In this document: positions 1-6,805 of the stretch, in pieces
Position numbering within the stretch: position 1 is the first letter of the stretch
Layout: each line of letters starts with the position of its first letter
Assembly: GCA_024403175.1 (NCBI GenBank)
Contig: JAKSSI010000042.1
Coordinates: forward strand, 1-8,996
Reading direction: 5' to 3'
From: Clostridia bacterium
Lineage (GTDB): Bacteria > Bacillota_A > Clostridia > Peptostreptococcales > Anaerovoracaceae
Length of the DNA: 8,996 nucleotides
Notes under the pieces: generated by a model
What the model was told of the DNA's origin: nothing
Database searches by the model: none
What the model saw: the letters and a program-made list of their open reading frames with translations, nothing else
Position numbers and translations under genes: made by a program

Positions 1-1376
1 AGCGAGAAATTAAAATTACAGATTGGAATAGAGCATGGTATGAATACACTGGTAACTGTGTAATTTGTATGGGTTATACAGAAATGGATAACTATGCTGG
101 CGAAAACGAACCTGAACTTTTCCTTACATGGGGTCTCCCAATTTTGAACAAATATCCAGGATGTGAAAATGTAAAGGTTATCGAACCTAACAAGGTATAT
201 GGTGATTTTGCTAGTGGACATGGATTTGTCTTCAATATGGAAGATTATCGTATTCATGAAGCTGCATTTGTAAGCCAGATTACAATCGGAAACCTTCTTA
301 AGTACGGTCAGATTTCTGTAGATGAAGTTCCAAACTTTATTGATTCTACCGATCAGGTATGGATGTACAAGGATTATATTGGACTCTTTGCATGTCTTGC
401 ATTTGCATTCTGTTTATTTAATCTTGCTGTATTGCTTGCTGAATATGTTCCTGCACTTTCAAAGGCTAAGAGACCTGTTGGAAGAAATGTTGGTGCACGT
501 GGAATCGAAATGGTTATCGTTATTATTATCGGTATCCTCGGACCTCTTGTGGCAATGAAGACTGATGCTTTTGGCATTGTTGGTGGTCCATCAGGAGCTG
601 GTCTTACAAAGCTCGGTTTCCATCTTAAGTATTCAAACCTTGGTTTTGGTGTAATTATAGGTTGCGGTATCTTTGCAATTGCAGGATTTATTCTATTTAT
701 GGTTGCTATGGCAAAGAAGGGTGATAAGCTCTCCCTTTCAGATCTTGGTTTAGCTCCTGCAGATTATGATATTACAGCATCTTTTGGTACAAAATTAAAG
801 GCTGTATTATCTCAGTTTGCACCATCACTCCTGATTGCTCTCATTGTAATCGTATCAGGTTTTACTTATATGAAGGTTATGCTTGATGTTTGCGGAACAG
901 ATTTCTATTGCTGGTTCTTTGGTATTAAGAATATCCCTCTTGCAAAACTTCCTGCTATGATTCCATACATCGTAGTATTCATGTTATTACACATTATTAT
1001 CGGTGTTGATATCAATGTAATACGTCGTTACCCAACAACAGGAAATGAAACACTTGATACAGTAATTGCAGTTGTATTAAACATGTTAATTGCTGCAGGT
1101 ATGGTAATTATTGTTGTTGCTGTAAAGTGGCATCTCCAGTCTTCCGACCAGTGGGCAGTTGATTCCAACTTTATTTGGAAGATGGGCATGGATACACAGC
1201 GAATTTGGGGTATGCGTCTTGGTATGGGTATTGCTTCCGGTGGTACAGTGGGTAGTTATAAGCAGATCGGTTGGATGGGGGTTGGTGCATGCTTAGTTGG
1301 TCTGCTCGGTGGTATTATGTGCGCACTCTATGGACAGTATCAGTTCGACTTTAATGCATTCCCAAGCTGGGTATAA
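1..1376 (+). CDS. Membrane protein, probable alpha/beta-hydrolase domain plus C-terminal membrane helices (5'-partial)
   Basis: The frame is open from base 3, so the N-terminus lies outside the window; the ATG at 69 is internal and has no ribosome binding site. Counting from that Met, residues 1-95 look like the end of a soluble alpha/beta domain. About seven hydrophobic helices follow, near residues 103-126, 146-163, 190-214, 250-270, 296-314, 331-352 and 403-421. The order soluble domain, a D-Q-V-W-M-Y-K linker and then helices resembles large clostridial membrane proteins with an extracytoplasmic alpha/beta-hydrolase domain. In that reading, the His in R-I-H-E-A-A-F (residue 63) could be the catalytic histidine. 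The nucleophile elbow would lie upstream and cannot be checked. The substrate is unknown. The gene ends with TAA at 1374-1376 and a hairpin terminator follows. The family assignment comes from remembered sequences, so it is moderate; the membrane-protein call is firm. Confidence 0.6.
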   Translation, partial: REIKITDWNRAWYEYTGNCVICMGYTEMDNYAGENEPELFLTWGLPILNKYPGCENVKVIEPNKVYGDFASGHGFVFNMEDYRIHEAAFVSQITIGNLLKYGQISVDEVPNFIDSTDQVWMYKDYIGLFACLAFAFCLFNLAVLLAEYVPALSKAKRPVGRNVGARGIEMVIVIIIGILGPLVAMKTDAFGIVGGPSGAGLTKLGFHLKYSNLGFGVIIGCGIFAIAGFILFMVAMAKKGDKLSLSDLGLAPADYDITASFGTKLKAVLSQFAPSLLIALIVIVSGFTYMKVMLDVCGTDFYCWFFGIKNIPLAKLPAMIPYIVVFMLLHIIIGVDINVIRRYPTTGNETLDTVIAVVLNMLIAAGMVIIVVAVKWHLQSSDQWAVDSNFIWKMGMDTQRIWGMRLGMGIASGGTVGSYKQIGWMGVGACLVGLLGGIMCALYGQYQFDFNAFPSWV

Positions 1377-1411
1377 TAAAGTATTATTCTTAACAATATA
1401 ATAACGTAATC

Positions 1412-1446
1412 AAAAAAGCCGAACTCATTTAAGAGTTCGGCTTTTT
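1412..1446. terminator. Bidirectional intrinsic terminator between convergent genes
   Basis: A perfect 14-bp inverted repeat pairs AAAAAGCCGAACTC (1413-1426) with its complement at 1433-1446 around the 6-nt loop ATTTAA. The GC-rich part is GCCGAACTC/GAGTTCGGC, and it is flanked by A-tract on the left and T-tract on the right, so a U-run is made on either strand. It lies 36 bp after the membrane-protein stop and 40 bp after the end of the minus-strand oxidase gene, so it serves both. Confidence 0.92.
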
Positions 1447-1485
1447 GTTTTAAACAAAGAGTTTACAATTATTGTGTGTAAAACT

Positions 1486-2904
1486 TCATTCATTAAATTC
1501 AACTATCTTGCCTGGATTTAGAATTAAATTTTCATCAAATGCAAGTTTTACGGCTTTGTAGAGTTTTATCATTCGTGGTCCAACAAATTCCTTTAGGTAT
1601 TCAATACGTCCGTTTCCTATACCATGTTCACCGGACAGTTGACCCCCAAGCTGTTTGCTTAAAGCGTAAAGATCTGTTAAGCAAGCATGCGTTGCATGTT
1701 CCCATTCTTCATCTGTCATTCCTGGGTCGCGAAGCATTTCTGTATGTATGTTTCCGTCCCCACAATGACCGCAAGGTTCAACTCGAATACTATGCGCTAA
1801 TCCAATTTTCTTGGCAGCCTTTACATACTGCGCAATACAGGATTTAGGAACTACAACATCGCATTCTTCTTGTGAAACGGAATCGGCTTTCATTCCTTCA
1901 AGTATTCCACCGCGTACGCTCCAAACTGTGGCAGCTCTGTCAGGCGTATCAGCAACAAAGCAATCTATGGCACCATTTTCCAGTGCAGATTCGGCAGCGG
2001 CCTCTATGGAATTATCTAATTCTTGTTGATTTGCTGCATCGTACATAACAATTAGAACTGCATCGCCTGCTGATACAGGGAGCTTTCTTTCAAGGCAGCG
2101 TTCAACTATTTCTATTAATTCGCGTTCCAAAAACTCAATTGCAGTAGGGACGAAAGGTAATTCCAAAATTTTAGGAACCATATCTGCACATTCTTCTAAA
2201 GAATTGAATGGCATAACCAATGTTGCAGAACATTTAGGCTGCAGCAACAGCTTTAGGGTTACCTCTGTTACAACACATAGCGTTCCTTCAGAACCGATAA
2301 TTAAATCCTTAATATCATATCCTGTGGTGTTCTTTACTACATTCGAAGAGAAACGTTCAATTGAACCATCTGGAAGGACTGCTTCAATGCAGCGAACAAA
2401 ATCTCTTGTGAGTCCATATCTGACAGCTTTCATACCACCGGCATTTGTGTTTACGTTTCCTCCAATAGAAGCGTATTTTTCTCCAGGATCTGGCGGGTAG
2501 AACAATCCTTCTGCAGCAACTGCTGATTGAACATCTATCAACAGTGCTCCTGGCTGAACTGTAATACTTTGATTTTTTCTGTCAACAGGATATATTTTGT
2601 TCATTCGGCTTACAGACATCATAACTCCGCCGTATTTACAGCAAGAACCACCGGATAAACCGGTTCCTGCACCGCGTACTACAACAGGAATGTTGTTTCT
2701 GTTGCAATGTGCCATAATGGCAGAAATCTCTTCTTTGTTTTCAACTTCAACAAGAAGCTCTGGGGCGAAAGTTCCATAGTTTGGCATTTCGTCATGATAA
2801 TAGTCTTCTGAAATATCTTGGCCTGTTTTAACTCTATTTGGTGCTGTAACTGAACGAATAAATTCGAAATCTGCTTCGTTCATTTTTTTGTACGGAAATG
2901 CCAT
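1486..2904 (-). CDS. FAD-linked 2-hydroxyacid dehydrogenase (GlcD/LctD/D-lactate dehydrogenase family)
   Basis: This 472-residue protein has the usual length and architecture of the family. The N-terminal PCMH-type FAD-binding domain shows V-R-G-A-G-T-G-L-S-G-G (76-86), P-P-D-P-G (137-141) and I-G-G-N-V-N-T-N-A-G-G (147-157). The C-terminal cap has the metal and substrate motif G-H-C-G-D-G-N-I-H (379-387) and S-G-E-H-G-I-G (424-430). His380, His387 and Glu426 are the expected metal ligands. Such enzymes oxidise D-2-hydroxy acids (lactate, glycolate, 2-hydroxyglutarate) to 2-oxo acids, passing electrons to Etf, quinone or other carriers. No Fe-S domain is fused and no etf genes are nearby. The start at 2904 has a GGAAGGA ribosome binding site (2912-2918) 7 nt upstream. 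The gene lies 24 nt behind tetR and is probably co-transcribed with it. Its position opposite the had operon suggests that its substrate is the same 2-hydroxy acid; this is inference. Confidence 0.88.
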   Translation of the reverse strand: MAFPYKKMNEADFEFIRSVTAPNRVKTGQDISEDYYHDEMPNYGTFAPELLVEVENKEEISAIMAHCNRNNIPVVVRGAGTGLSGGSCCKYGGVMMSVSRMNKIYPVDRKNQSITVQPGALLIDVQSAVAAEGLFYPPDPGEKYASIGGNVNTNAGGMKAVRYGLTRDFVRCIEAVLPDGSIERFSSNVVKNTTGYDIKDLIIGSEGTLCVVTEVTLKLLLQPKCSATLVMPFNSLEECADMVPKILELPFVPTAIEFLERELIEIVERCLERKLPVSAGDAVLIVMYDAANQQELDNSIEAAAESALENGAIDCFVADTPDRAATVWSVRGGILEGMKADSVSQEECDVVVPKSCIAQYVKAAKKIGLAHSIRVEPCGHCGDGNIHTEMLRDPGMTDEEWEHATHACLTDLYALSKQLGGQLSGEHGIGNGRIEYLKEFVGPRMIKLYKAVKLAFDENLILNPGKIVEFNE

Positions 2905-2928
2905 TTTTATATCCTTCCTGATTACAAA

Positions 2929-3507
2929 TTATTTTGCCATTCCTTTTAATAATATCTGAATATATTCGCATCCTGTTTTTACGATGTCGAATCCTGCTTC
3001 TCTTCTTGTCCAGTCAACGGTTATACCTCTTAAAGACATAAAGAACAAAGATGACAACTCGTCGGCACTTAACTCTGATGCAAATTCACCGCTTGCCTGA
3101 GCTTTTGATATTCTGTTTGAAACTTCAGTGAAAGTGATTCTTTGCTCGCCTTCGTAGTTTTGATCGCTTAAATCTAAGGAGGATATAAGCTTTGATCTGC
3201 TTAAGCCATTATCGTTTACATATTTAAGCCAGTATTTTGCAAAGATAATAAGATTGTCGCTTTCCTTTTTCTTTTTCATTTTAGGAAAAGCTTCGGAAAT
3301 CATGTAATCATCTATTAGAGTAAGAAGGCCCGATAAAAGGTCTTCTTTTTTTGTGAAGTAATGATAGAAAGAACCAATTGAAATGTTTGCGACAGCGCAA
3401 ATGTCTTTCATACTTAGTTCTTCAAAAGATACTTCTCCTATTAAAGGCAATACTTTTTCTATTATCTCGTTTCGCTTATTTATTTGTTTCTGCTTAACCG
3501 TAGCCAT
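2929..3507 (-). CDS. TetR/AcrR-family transcriptional repressor
   Basis: This 192-residue protein has the typical TetR size. The N-terminal helix-turn-helix spans about residues 27-54 and includes L-S-M-K-D-I-C-A-V-A-N-I-S-I-G-S-F-Y-H-Y-F-T-K-K-E-D-L-L, the hallmark of the family. The rest is helical and fits a ligand-binding and dimerisation domain. The start at 3507 has TGGAGG just upstream (complement of 3512-3517), 4 nt from the ATG. The gene is divergent from hadI and leads the unit with the FAD oxidase. Two inverted repeats in the shared control region are the probable operators, so it likely represses both the had operon and itself until an inducer binds. The inducer is unknown; a 2-hydroxy acid or an acyl- or enoyl-CoA of the pathway would make sense. 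Confidence 0.93.
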   Translation of the reverse strand: MATVKQKQINKRNEIIEKVLPLIGEVSFEELSMKDICAVANISIGSFYHYFTKKEDLLSGLLTLIDDYMISEAFPKMKKKKESDNLIIFAKYWLKYVNDNGLSRSKLISSLDLSDQNYEGEQRITFTEVSNRISKAQASGEFASELSADELSSLFFMSLRGITVDWTRREAGFDIVKTGCEYIQILLKGMAK

Positions 3508-3538
3508 AATGCCTCCAATAAGTGATAAATAATATTTA

Positions 3539-3567
3539 ATTATAAAGTAAGATTGATGCGAAGTAAA
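3539..3567 (-). promoter_or_regulatory. Promoter of tetR-oxidase unit
   Basis: Read on the minus strand, a perfect -10 TATAAT (3544-3539) lies 17 bp from a weak -35 TTTACT (3567-3562). Transcription would start near 3532, giving a short leader before the tetR ribosome binding site. The -35 box sits one base from the upstream inverted repeat (3569-3586), so repressor bound there would block it. Confidence 0.65.
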
Positions 3568-3568
3568 T

Positions 3569-3586
3569 ATTAGAACACATTCTAAT
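3569..3586. promoter_or_regulatory. Probable TetR operator O1, between the two divergent promoters
   Basis: The inverted repeat has 7-bp arms ATTAGAA and TTCTAAT around CACA. It shares the core TAGAACRCRTTCTA with the second repeat at 3621-3644. It lies exactly between the -35 boxes of the minus-strand promoter (ends 3567) and the plus-strand promoter (begins 3591), so one bound repressor could shut both. Confidence 0.75.
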
Positions 3587-3590
3587 TTTG

Positions 3591-3619
3591 TTGACCTTTA
3601 ACTTTTATGATGCTATACT
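3591..3619 (+). promoter_or_regulatory. Promoter of the hadIBCA operon
   Basis: The -35 TTGACC (3591-3596) is followed by a 17-bp spacer and the -10 TATACT (3614-3619), preceded by an extended-10 TG at 3611-3612. Transcription should start near 3626, inside the second inverted repeat, leaving a leader of about 34 nt. This is a strong sigma-A-type promoter framed by two putative operators. Confidence 0.82.
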
Positions 3620-3620
3620 A

Positions 3621-3644
3621 AAAAATAGAACGCGTTCTATTTTT
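3621..3644. promoter_or_regulatory. Probable TetR operator O2, overlapping the had transcription start
   Basis: This is a perfect 24-bp palindrome with half-site AAAAATAGAACG. Its inner 14 bp, TAGAACGCGTTCTA, matches O1 at all but two positions. It starts one base after the had -10 box and covers the expected start site, a classic repressor position. Its centre is 55 bp from that of O1. Confidence 0.82.
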
Positions 3645-3648
3645 TATC

Positions 3649-3654
3649 AAGGAG
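3649..3654 (+). promoter_or_regulatory. Ribosome binding site that fixes the hadI start
   Basis: AAGGAG lies 5 nt before the ATG at 3660. It favours this start over an in-frame ATG at 3588, which has no ribosome binding site, lies upstream of the expected transcription start and would add residues unlike the family N-terminus. Confidence 0.88.
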
Positions 3655-3659
3655 CATAT

Positions 3660-4436
3660 ATGGAATATTATCTTGGTATAGATGTTGGGTCGACCGCATC
3701 GAAGTGTGTAATAATTAATGAAAATAAAGAAATAGTTTCTTCGGAAATAATTTCTTCAGGAACCGGCACTAGCGGCCCTAGAAGAGCACTCGAAGGTGCT
3801 ATGGGCAAACTTGGAATCAGTAAAGAAGATATTAAGTGTACTACTGCCACCGGTTACGGAAGAAACAGCTTTGAAGGTGCAGATTACATTATCTCTGAAC
3901 TTAGTGCACATGCTATTGGCGTTCATGAATGCTTTCCTGAAGCTAAGACCGTAATAGACATAGGCGGTCAGGATGCAAAAGCTATTCATATCGGTAAAAC
4001 CGGTAAACTCGAAAACTCTGTTATGAATGACAAGTGCGCAGCTGGAACGGGTCGCTTTTTAGATGTAATGGCAAAGATTCTTGAGCTCGATATTAATGAA
4101 CTTGGACCTACGGATGAAAAAGCCGAAAGCACAGTTGCAATAAGTTCAACATGTACAGTATTTGCCGAGTCTGAAGTAATTTCACAGCTTGCAAATAACG
4201 TAGATATTCCAGCGCTTGTTCGAGGCATCAATGAATCTGTTGCAGCAAGAACTGCAGGTCTTGTGAAAAGACTTGGTGTGGAAGAGCCTGTTGTAATGAG
4301 CGGGGGCGTGGCAAGAAACAGCGGAGTTGTTAAAGCCTTGGAGAAAGAACTGGGCGTAAAAATAGAAGTTAGTGATATTCAGCAATTAAACGGTGCCTTT
4401 GGTGCCGCATTATATGGATTAAGTAAGGAGAAGTAA
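3660..4436 (+). CDS. hadI: 2-hydroxyacyl-CoA dehydratase activator (ATP-dependent [4Fe-4S] archerase)
   Basis: This 258-residue protein is close to the family length (HgdC of Acidaminococcus has about 260). It belongs to the ASKHA/BcrAD-BadFG ATPase fold: phosphate-binding loop L-G-I-D-V-G-S-T (5-12), second loop V-I-D-I-G-G-Q-D-A-K (98-107) and adenosine motif M-S-G-G-V-A-R-N (213-220). Cys126 (N-D-K-C-A-A-G-T-G) and Cys165 (S-T-C-T-V-F-A-E-S-E) match the two cysteines per monomer that hold one [4Fe-4S] cluster across the homodimer. ATP hydrolysis drives a single low-potential electron into the dehydratase. It is the first gene of the operon and its stop directly abuts the hadB ATG. Its codons are more mixed than those of the following genes, which suits an activator needed in small amounts. 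The protein is expected to be extremely oxygen-sensitive. Confidence 0.95.
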   Translation: MEYYLGIDVGSTASKCVIINENKEIVSSEIISSGTGTSGPRRALEGAMGKLGISKEDIKCTTATGYGRNSFEGADYIISELSAHAIGVHECFPEAKTVIDIGGQDAKAIHIGKTGKLENSVMNDKCAAGTGRFLDVMAKILELDINELGPTDEKAESTVAISSTCTVFAESEVISQLANNVDIPALVRGINESVAARTAGLVKRLGVEEPVVMSGGVARNSGVVKALEKELGVKIEVSDIQQLNGAFGAALYGLSKEK

Positions 4437-5666
4437 ATGGCAGACGAATTAAACCAGGTAGAAAAGAAGCCTGCAAAAATTTTATTAAGAGAACTGCAGG
4501 ATAAGATTGCACAAGACGTCTGGGACGCTAAAGAAAGAGGCGAAAAGATAGGCTGGTGCGCATCAAACTTTCCACAGGAAATTACCACAGCTATGGACAT
4601 TAAGGTGGCATATCCTGAAAATATGGGTGCCGCAATTGGTGCAAAGGGTGGCGGAAAAAGAATGTGCGAAGAAGCAGAGGCAATGGGATATTCAAACGAC
4701 ATCTGCTCTTATGCAAGAATGAATATGGCTTATGCTGCACATGATAACTGCGAAGAAATTCAGATTCCAAGACCAGACTTTCTTCTCTGCTGCAACAATA
4801 TCTGCGGCTGCATGATGAAGTGGTATGAAAACCTTGCAATCGAACTTAATATTCCTCTCTTTATGATAGACATTCCTCACTTAACAGAAATGGAATGCGA
4901 TGCAGATAGAATTAAGTACATTCGTGCTCAGTTCGACGACTGCATTAAGGGCCTTGAAGAACTTACAGGAAAGAAGATGGATTGGGATAAGTTTAAGGAT
5001 GTTATGAGAGCATCCCAGAGATCCTCTAAGGCATGGCTTAGAGCTATGGACTGCATGAGATTCGAACCATCTCCATTCTCTGGATTTGATACATTTAACA
5101 ATATGGCTGTTGCTTGCGTTGGTAGAGGTACAGATGAAGCTGCAGAAGCTTTCGAAACTCTTGCAGATGAATACGAAGCATTAGCTAAAGAAGGCAAGTC
5201 TTCATTTAAGGGTGAAGAACAGTATAGAATCCTCTTTGAAGGAATTGCATGCTGGGCTAATCTTAAGTTTACATATAAGACACTTCAGAGCAGAGGTATA
5301 AATCTTGCTTCTACAATTTACGGCCCAGCATTCTCATTCCTTTACAGCAATATGGATGAACTTATGGCAGCATATGCATATGTTCCAAACTCCTATTGTT
5401 TCGAAAAGGAAGTTGAACTCAGAGTTAACAGCATCAAGAGAAATAAGATAGATGGTGCCGTAATGCACGTTAACCGTTCTTGCAAGAGATGGAGTGGAAA
5501 TACTTACGAACTTGAAAGACAAATTAGACAGCAGACAGGTATCCCAACAATGACATTCGATGGCGACCAGTCCGACCCAAGAGTATTCTCTGAAGCTCAG
5601 TACGAAACAAGGGTCGAAGCATTAGTTGAAATCATGAAGGAAAACAAGGAAAGAAAGGCACAGTAA
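4437..5666 (+). CDS. hadB: 2-hydroxyacyl-CoA dehydratase, alpha subunit (HadB/FldB type)
   Basis: This 409-residue protein belongs to the HgdB/FldB/FldC-like dehydratase family (HadB of C. difficile is about 408). With HadC it removes water from (R)-2-hydroxyacyl-CoA by a ketyl-radical mechanism, using one electron from HadI. Conserved blocks are G-W-C-A-S-N-F-P-Q-E (39-48), N-D-I-C-S-Y-A-R (87-94), F-L-L-C-C-N-N-I-C (115-123), F-E-G-I-A-C-W (267-273), N-R-S-C-K-R-W (346-352) and F-D-G-D-Q-S-D-P-R (374-382). Cys90, one of Cys118/Cys119 and Cys349 are the likely [4Fe-4S] ligands. Cys125, just after the C-C-N-N-I-C block, replaces a non-cysteine residue in the homologues I recall. TAAGGAG (4424-4430) sits inside the hadI end, so the two genes are translationally coupled. 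The acyl substrate cannot be fixed from sequence; motifs recall the phenyllactyl-CoA enzyme FldB. Confidence 0.94.
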   Translation: MADELNQVEKKPAKILLRELQDKIAQDVWDAKERGEKIGWCASNFPQEITTAMDIKVAYPENMGAAIGAKGGGKRMCEEAEAMGYSNDICSYARMNMAYAAHDNCEEIQIPRPDFLLCCNNICGCMMKWYENLAIELNIPLFMIDIPHLTEMECDADRIKYIRAQFDDCIKGLEELTGKKMDWDKFKDVMRASQRSSKAWLRAMDCMRFEPSPFSGFDTFNNMAVACVGRGTDEAAEAFETLADEYEALAKEGKSSFKGEEQYRILFEGIACWANLKFTYKTLQSRGINLASTIYGPAFSFLYSNMDELMAAYAYVPNSYCFEKEVELRVNSIKRNKIDGAVMHVNRSCKRWSGNTYELERQIRQQTGIPTMTFDGDQSDPRVFSEAQYETRVEALVEIMKENKERKAQ

Positions 5667-6790
5667 TGGATATTAATAATAGATTAGAAGAATTTAAAAA
5701 GATTTCTGCAAATCCAAAAGCTGCGCTTGATAATATGCTTAAGGATGGCAGAAAAGTTGTGGGCGTTATGCCATATTATGCTCCTGAAGAAGCAGCATAT
5801 GCTTTAGGTATTATTCCTTTTGGCCTTTGGGGTGCAAACATTCAGGCAAGTGAATCAAAGAAGTATTTCCCTGCATTCTACTGCTCAATTGTGCATACAG
5901 TTCTTGAAATGGGTATCACAGGAGCTCTTGCCGGTTTGAGTGCAATTATGGTTCCTTTAAGCTGCGATGCTTTAAAGGGCATGGGAACAAACTGGAAGTA
6001 CGGTGTAAAGAATATTCCTGTTATCGATGTTCCTTATGCAAATAACAGAAAGATAGCTGCAGGTAAGGAATTTACAACAGTAACATATAAGGAAATTGTT
6101 GCAAAGCTTGAAGCAATTGCAGGCAAGAAACTTGAGTCTGCAGAAATGATAAAAGCAATCAACGTATATAACGAGAACAGAGAAGAGTGCTTAAAGTTTA
6201 CAAAGCTTAGCGCTCAGCATCCAAATACCGTAAGCTGTGTAAATCGTGCAGCTGTACTTAAGAGTCGTTACTTTATGGATAGAGCTGCTCATACAGAAAT
6301 GCTTAAATCTCTTAATGACGAACTTTCTAAGATGCCTGAAGAAAAATGGACTGGAATTAAGGTTGTTACAACAGGTATAATGGAAGATAGCGAAAACCTT
6401 ATGAAGATTTTCGATGATAACAAAATCTCTATTGTTGCGGATCAGATTGTTCATGAATCTGTGGATTTCAGAAATCCACTGCCTGTAGTTGAAGCAGATC
6501 CTGTTTCTGGATATGGAGAAAGACTTGCATCATTAGAAGGTTCAAGTATACTCTTCGATCCAACAAAGGAACGCATTAAGAATCTTGTAAATCTTGCAAA
6601 AGAAGAAAAGGCTGAAGGCGTAATCTGGGTCGGTTGCAAATTCTGCGATCCAGAAGAATTCGATTATCCTCTTGCAAAGAATGCTATGGATAAAGAAGGC
6701 ATACCATTTACTTCAATCGAAATAGATCAGCAGATGGTAAACTTCGAGCAGGTAAGAACTATCATTGAAACCTTTAAGGAAATCATTTAA
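5666..6790 (+). CDS. hadC: 2-hydroxyacyl-CoA dehydratase, beta subunit (HadC/FldC type)
   Basis: This 374-residue protein matches HadC in length (about 375) and is distantly related to HadB. Conserved blocks are Y-Y-A-P-E-E-A (37-43), F-G-L-W-G-A (52-57), F-P-A-F-Y-C-S-I (68-75), L-S-C-D-A-L-K (98-104), K-F-C-D-P-E-E-F-D-Y-P-L (325-336) and I-E-I-D-Q-Q (351-356). Cys73, Cys100 and Cys327 are candidate ligands of the second [4Fe-4S] cluster; Cys324 is a further cysteine beside the last. The subunit forms the heterodimer with HadB, and its cluster acts in electron relay. The hadB stop and the hadC ATG overlap by one base (TAATG at 5664-5668), a sign of coupled translation and 1:1 synthesis. The upstream purine-rich stretch AAGGAAAGAAAGG serves as ribosome binding site. 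Confidence 0.94.
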   Translation: MDINNRLEEFKKISANPKAALDNMLKDGRKVVGVMPYYAPEEAAYALGIIPFGLWGANIQASESKKYFPAFYCSIVHTVLEMGITGALAGLSAIMVPLSCDALKGMGTNWKYGVKNIPVIDVPYANNRKIAAGKEFTTVTYKEIVAKLEAIAGKKLESAEMIKAINVYNENREECLKFTKLSAQHPNTVSCVNRAAVLKSRYFMDRAAHTEMLKSLNDELSKMPEEKWTGIKVVTTGIMEDSENLMKIFDDNKISIVADQIVHESVDFRNPLPVVEADPVSGYGERLASLEGSSILFDPTKERIKNLVNLAKEEKAEGVIWVGCKFCDPEEFDYPLAKNAMDKEGIPFTSIEIDQQMVNFEQVRTIIETFKEII

Positions 6791-6805
6791 TAAAAGGAGA
6801 AACAC

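Noticed and set aside
1539..2779. Several plus-strand frames of 60-102 codons inside the FAD oxidase gene
   Set aside because: They are shadows of a gene with complete family motifs on the minus strand and lack convincing ribosome binding sites.
3621..3650. Palindrome plus T-run as a terminator or attenuator before hadI
   Set aside because: The likely start near 3626 falls inside the left arm, so the RNA lacks the full stem, and the core is AT-rich. Sharing the motif with O1 supports an operator instead.
3588..3659. Upstream in-frame ATG for hadI adding 24 residues
   Set aside because: It lies before the expected transcription start, overlaps the promoter and operator, and has no ribosome binding site. 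The ATG at 3660 has AAGGAG and gives the family N-terminus.
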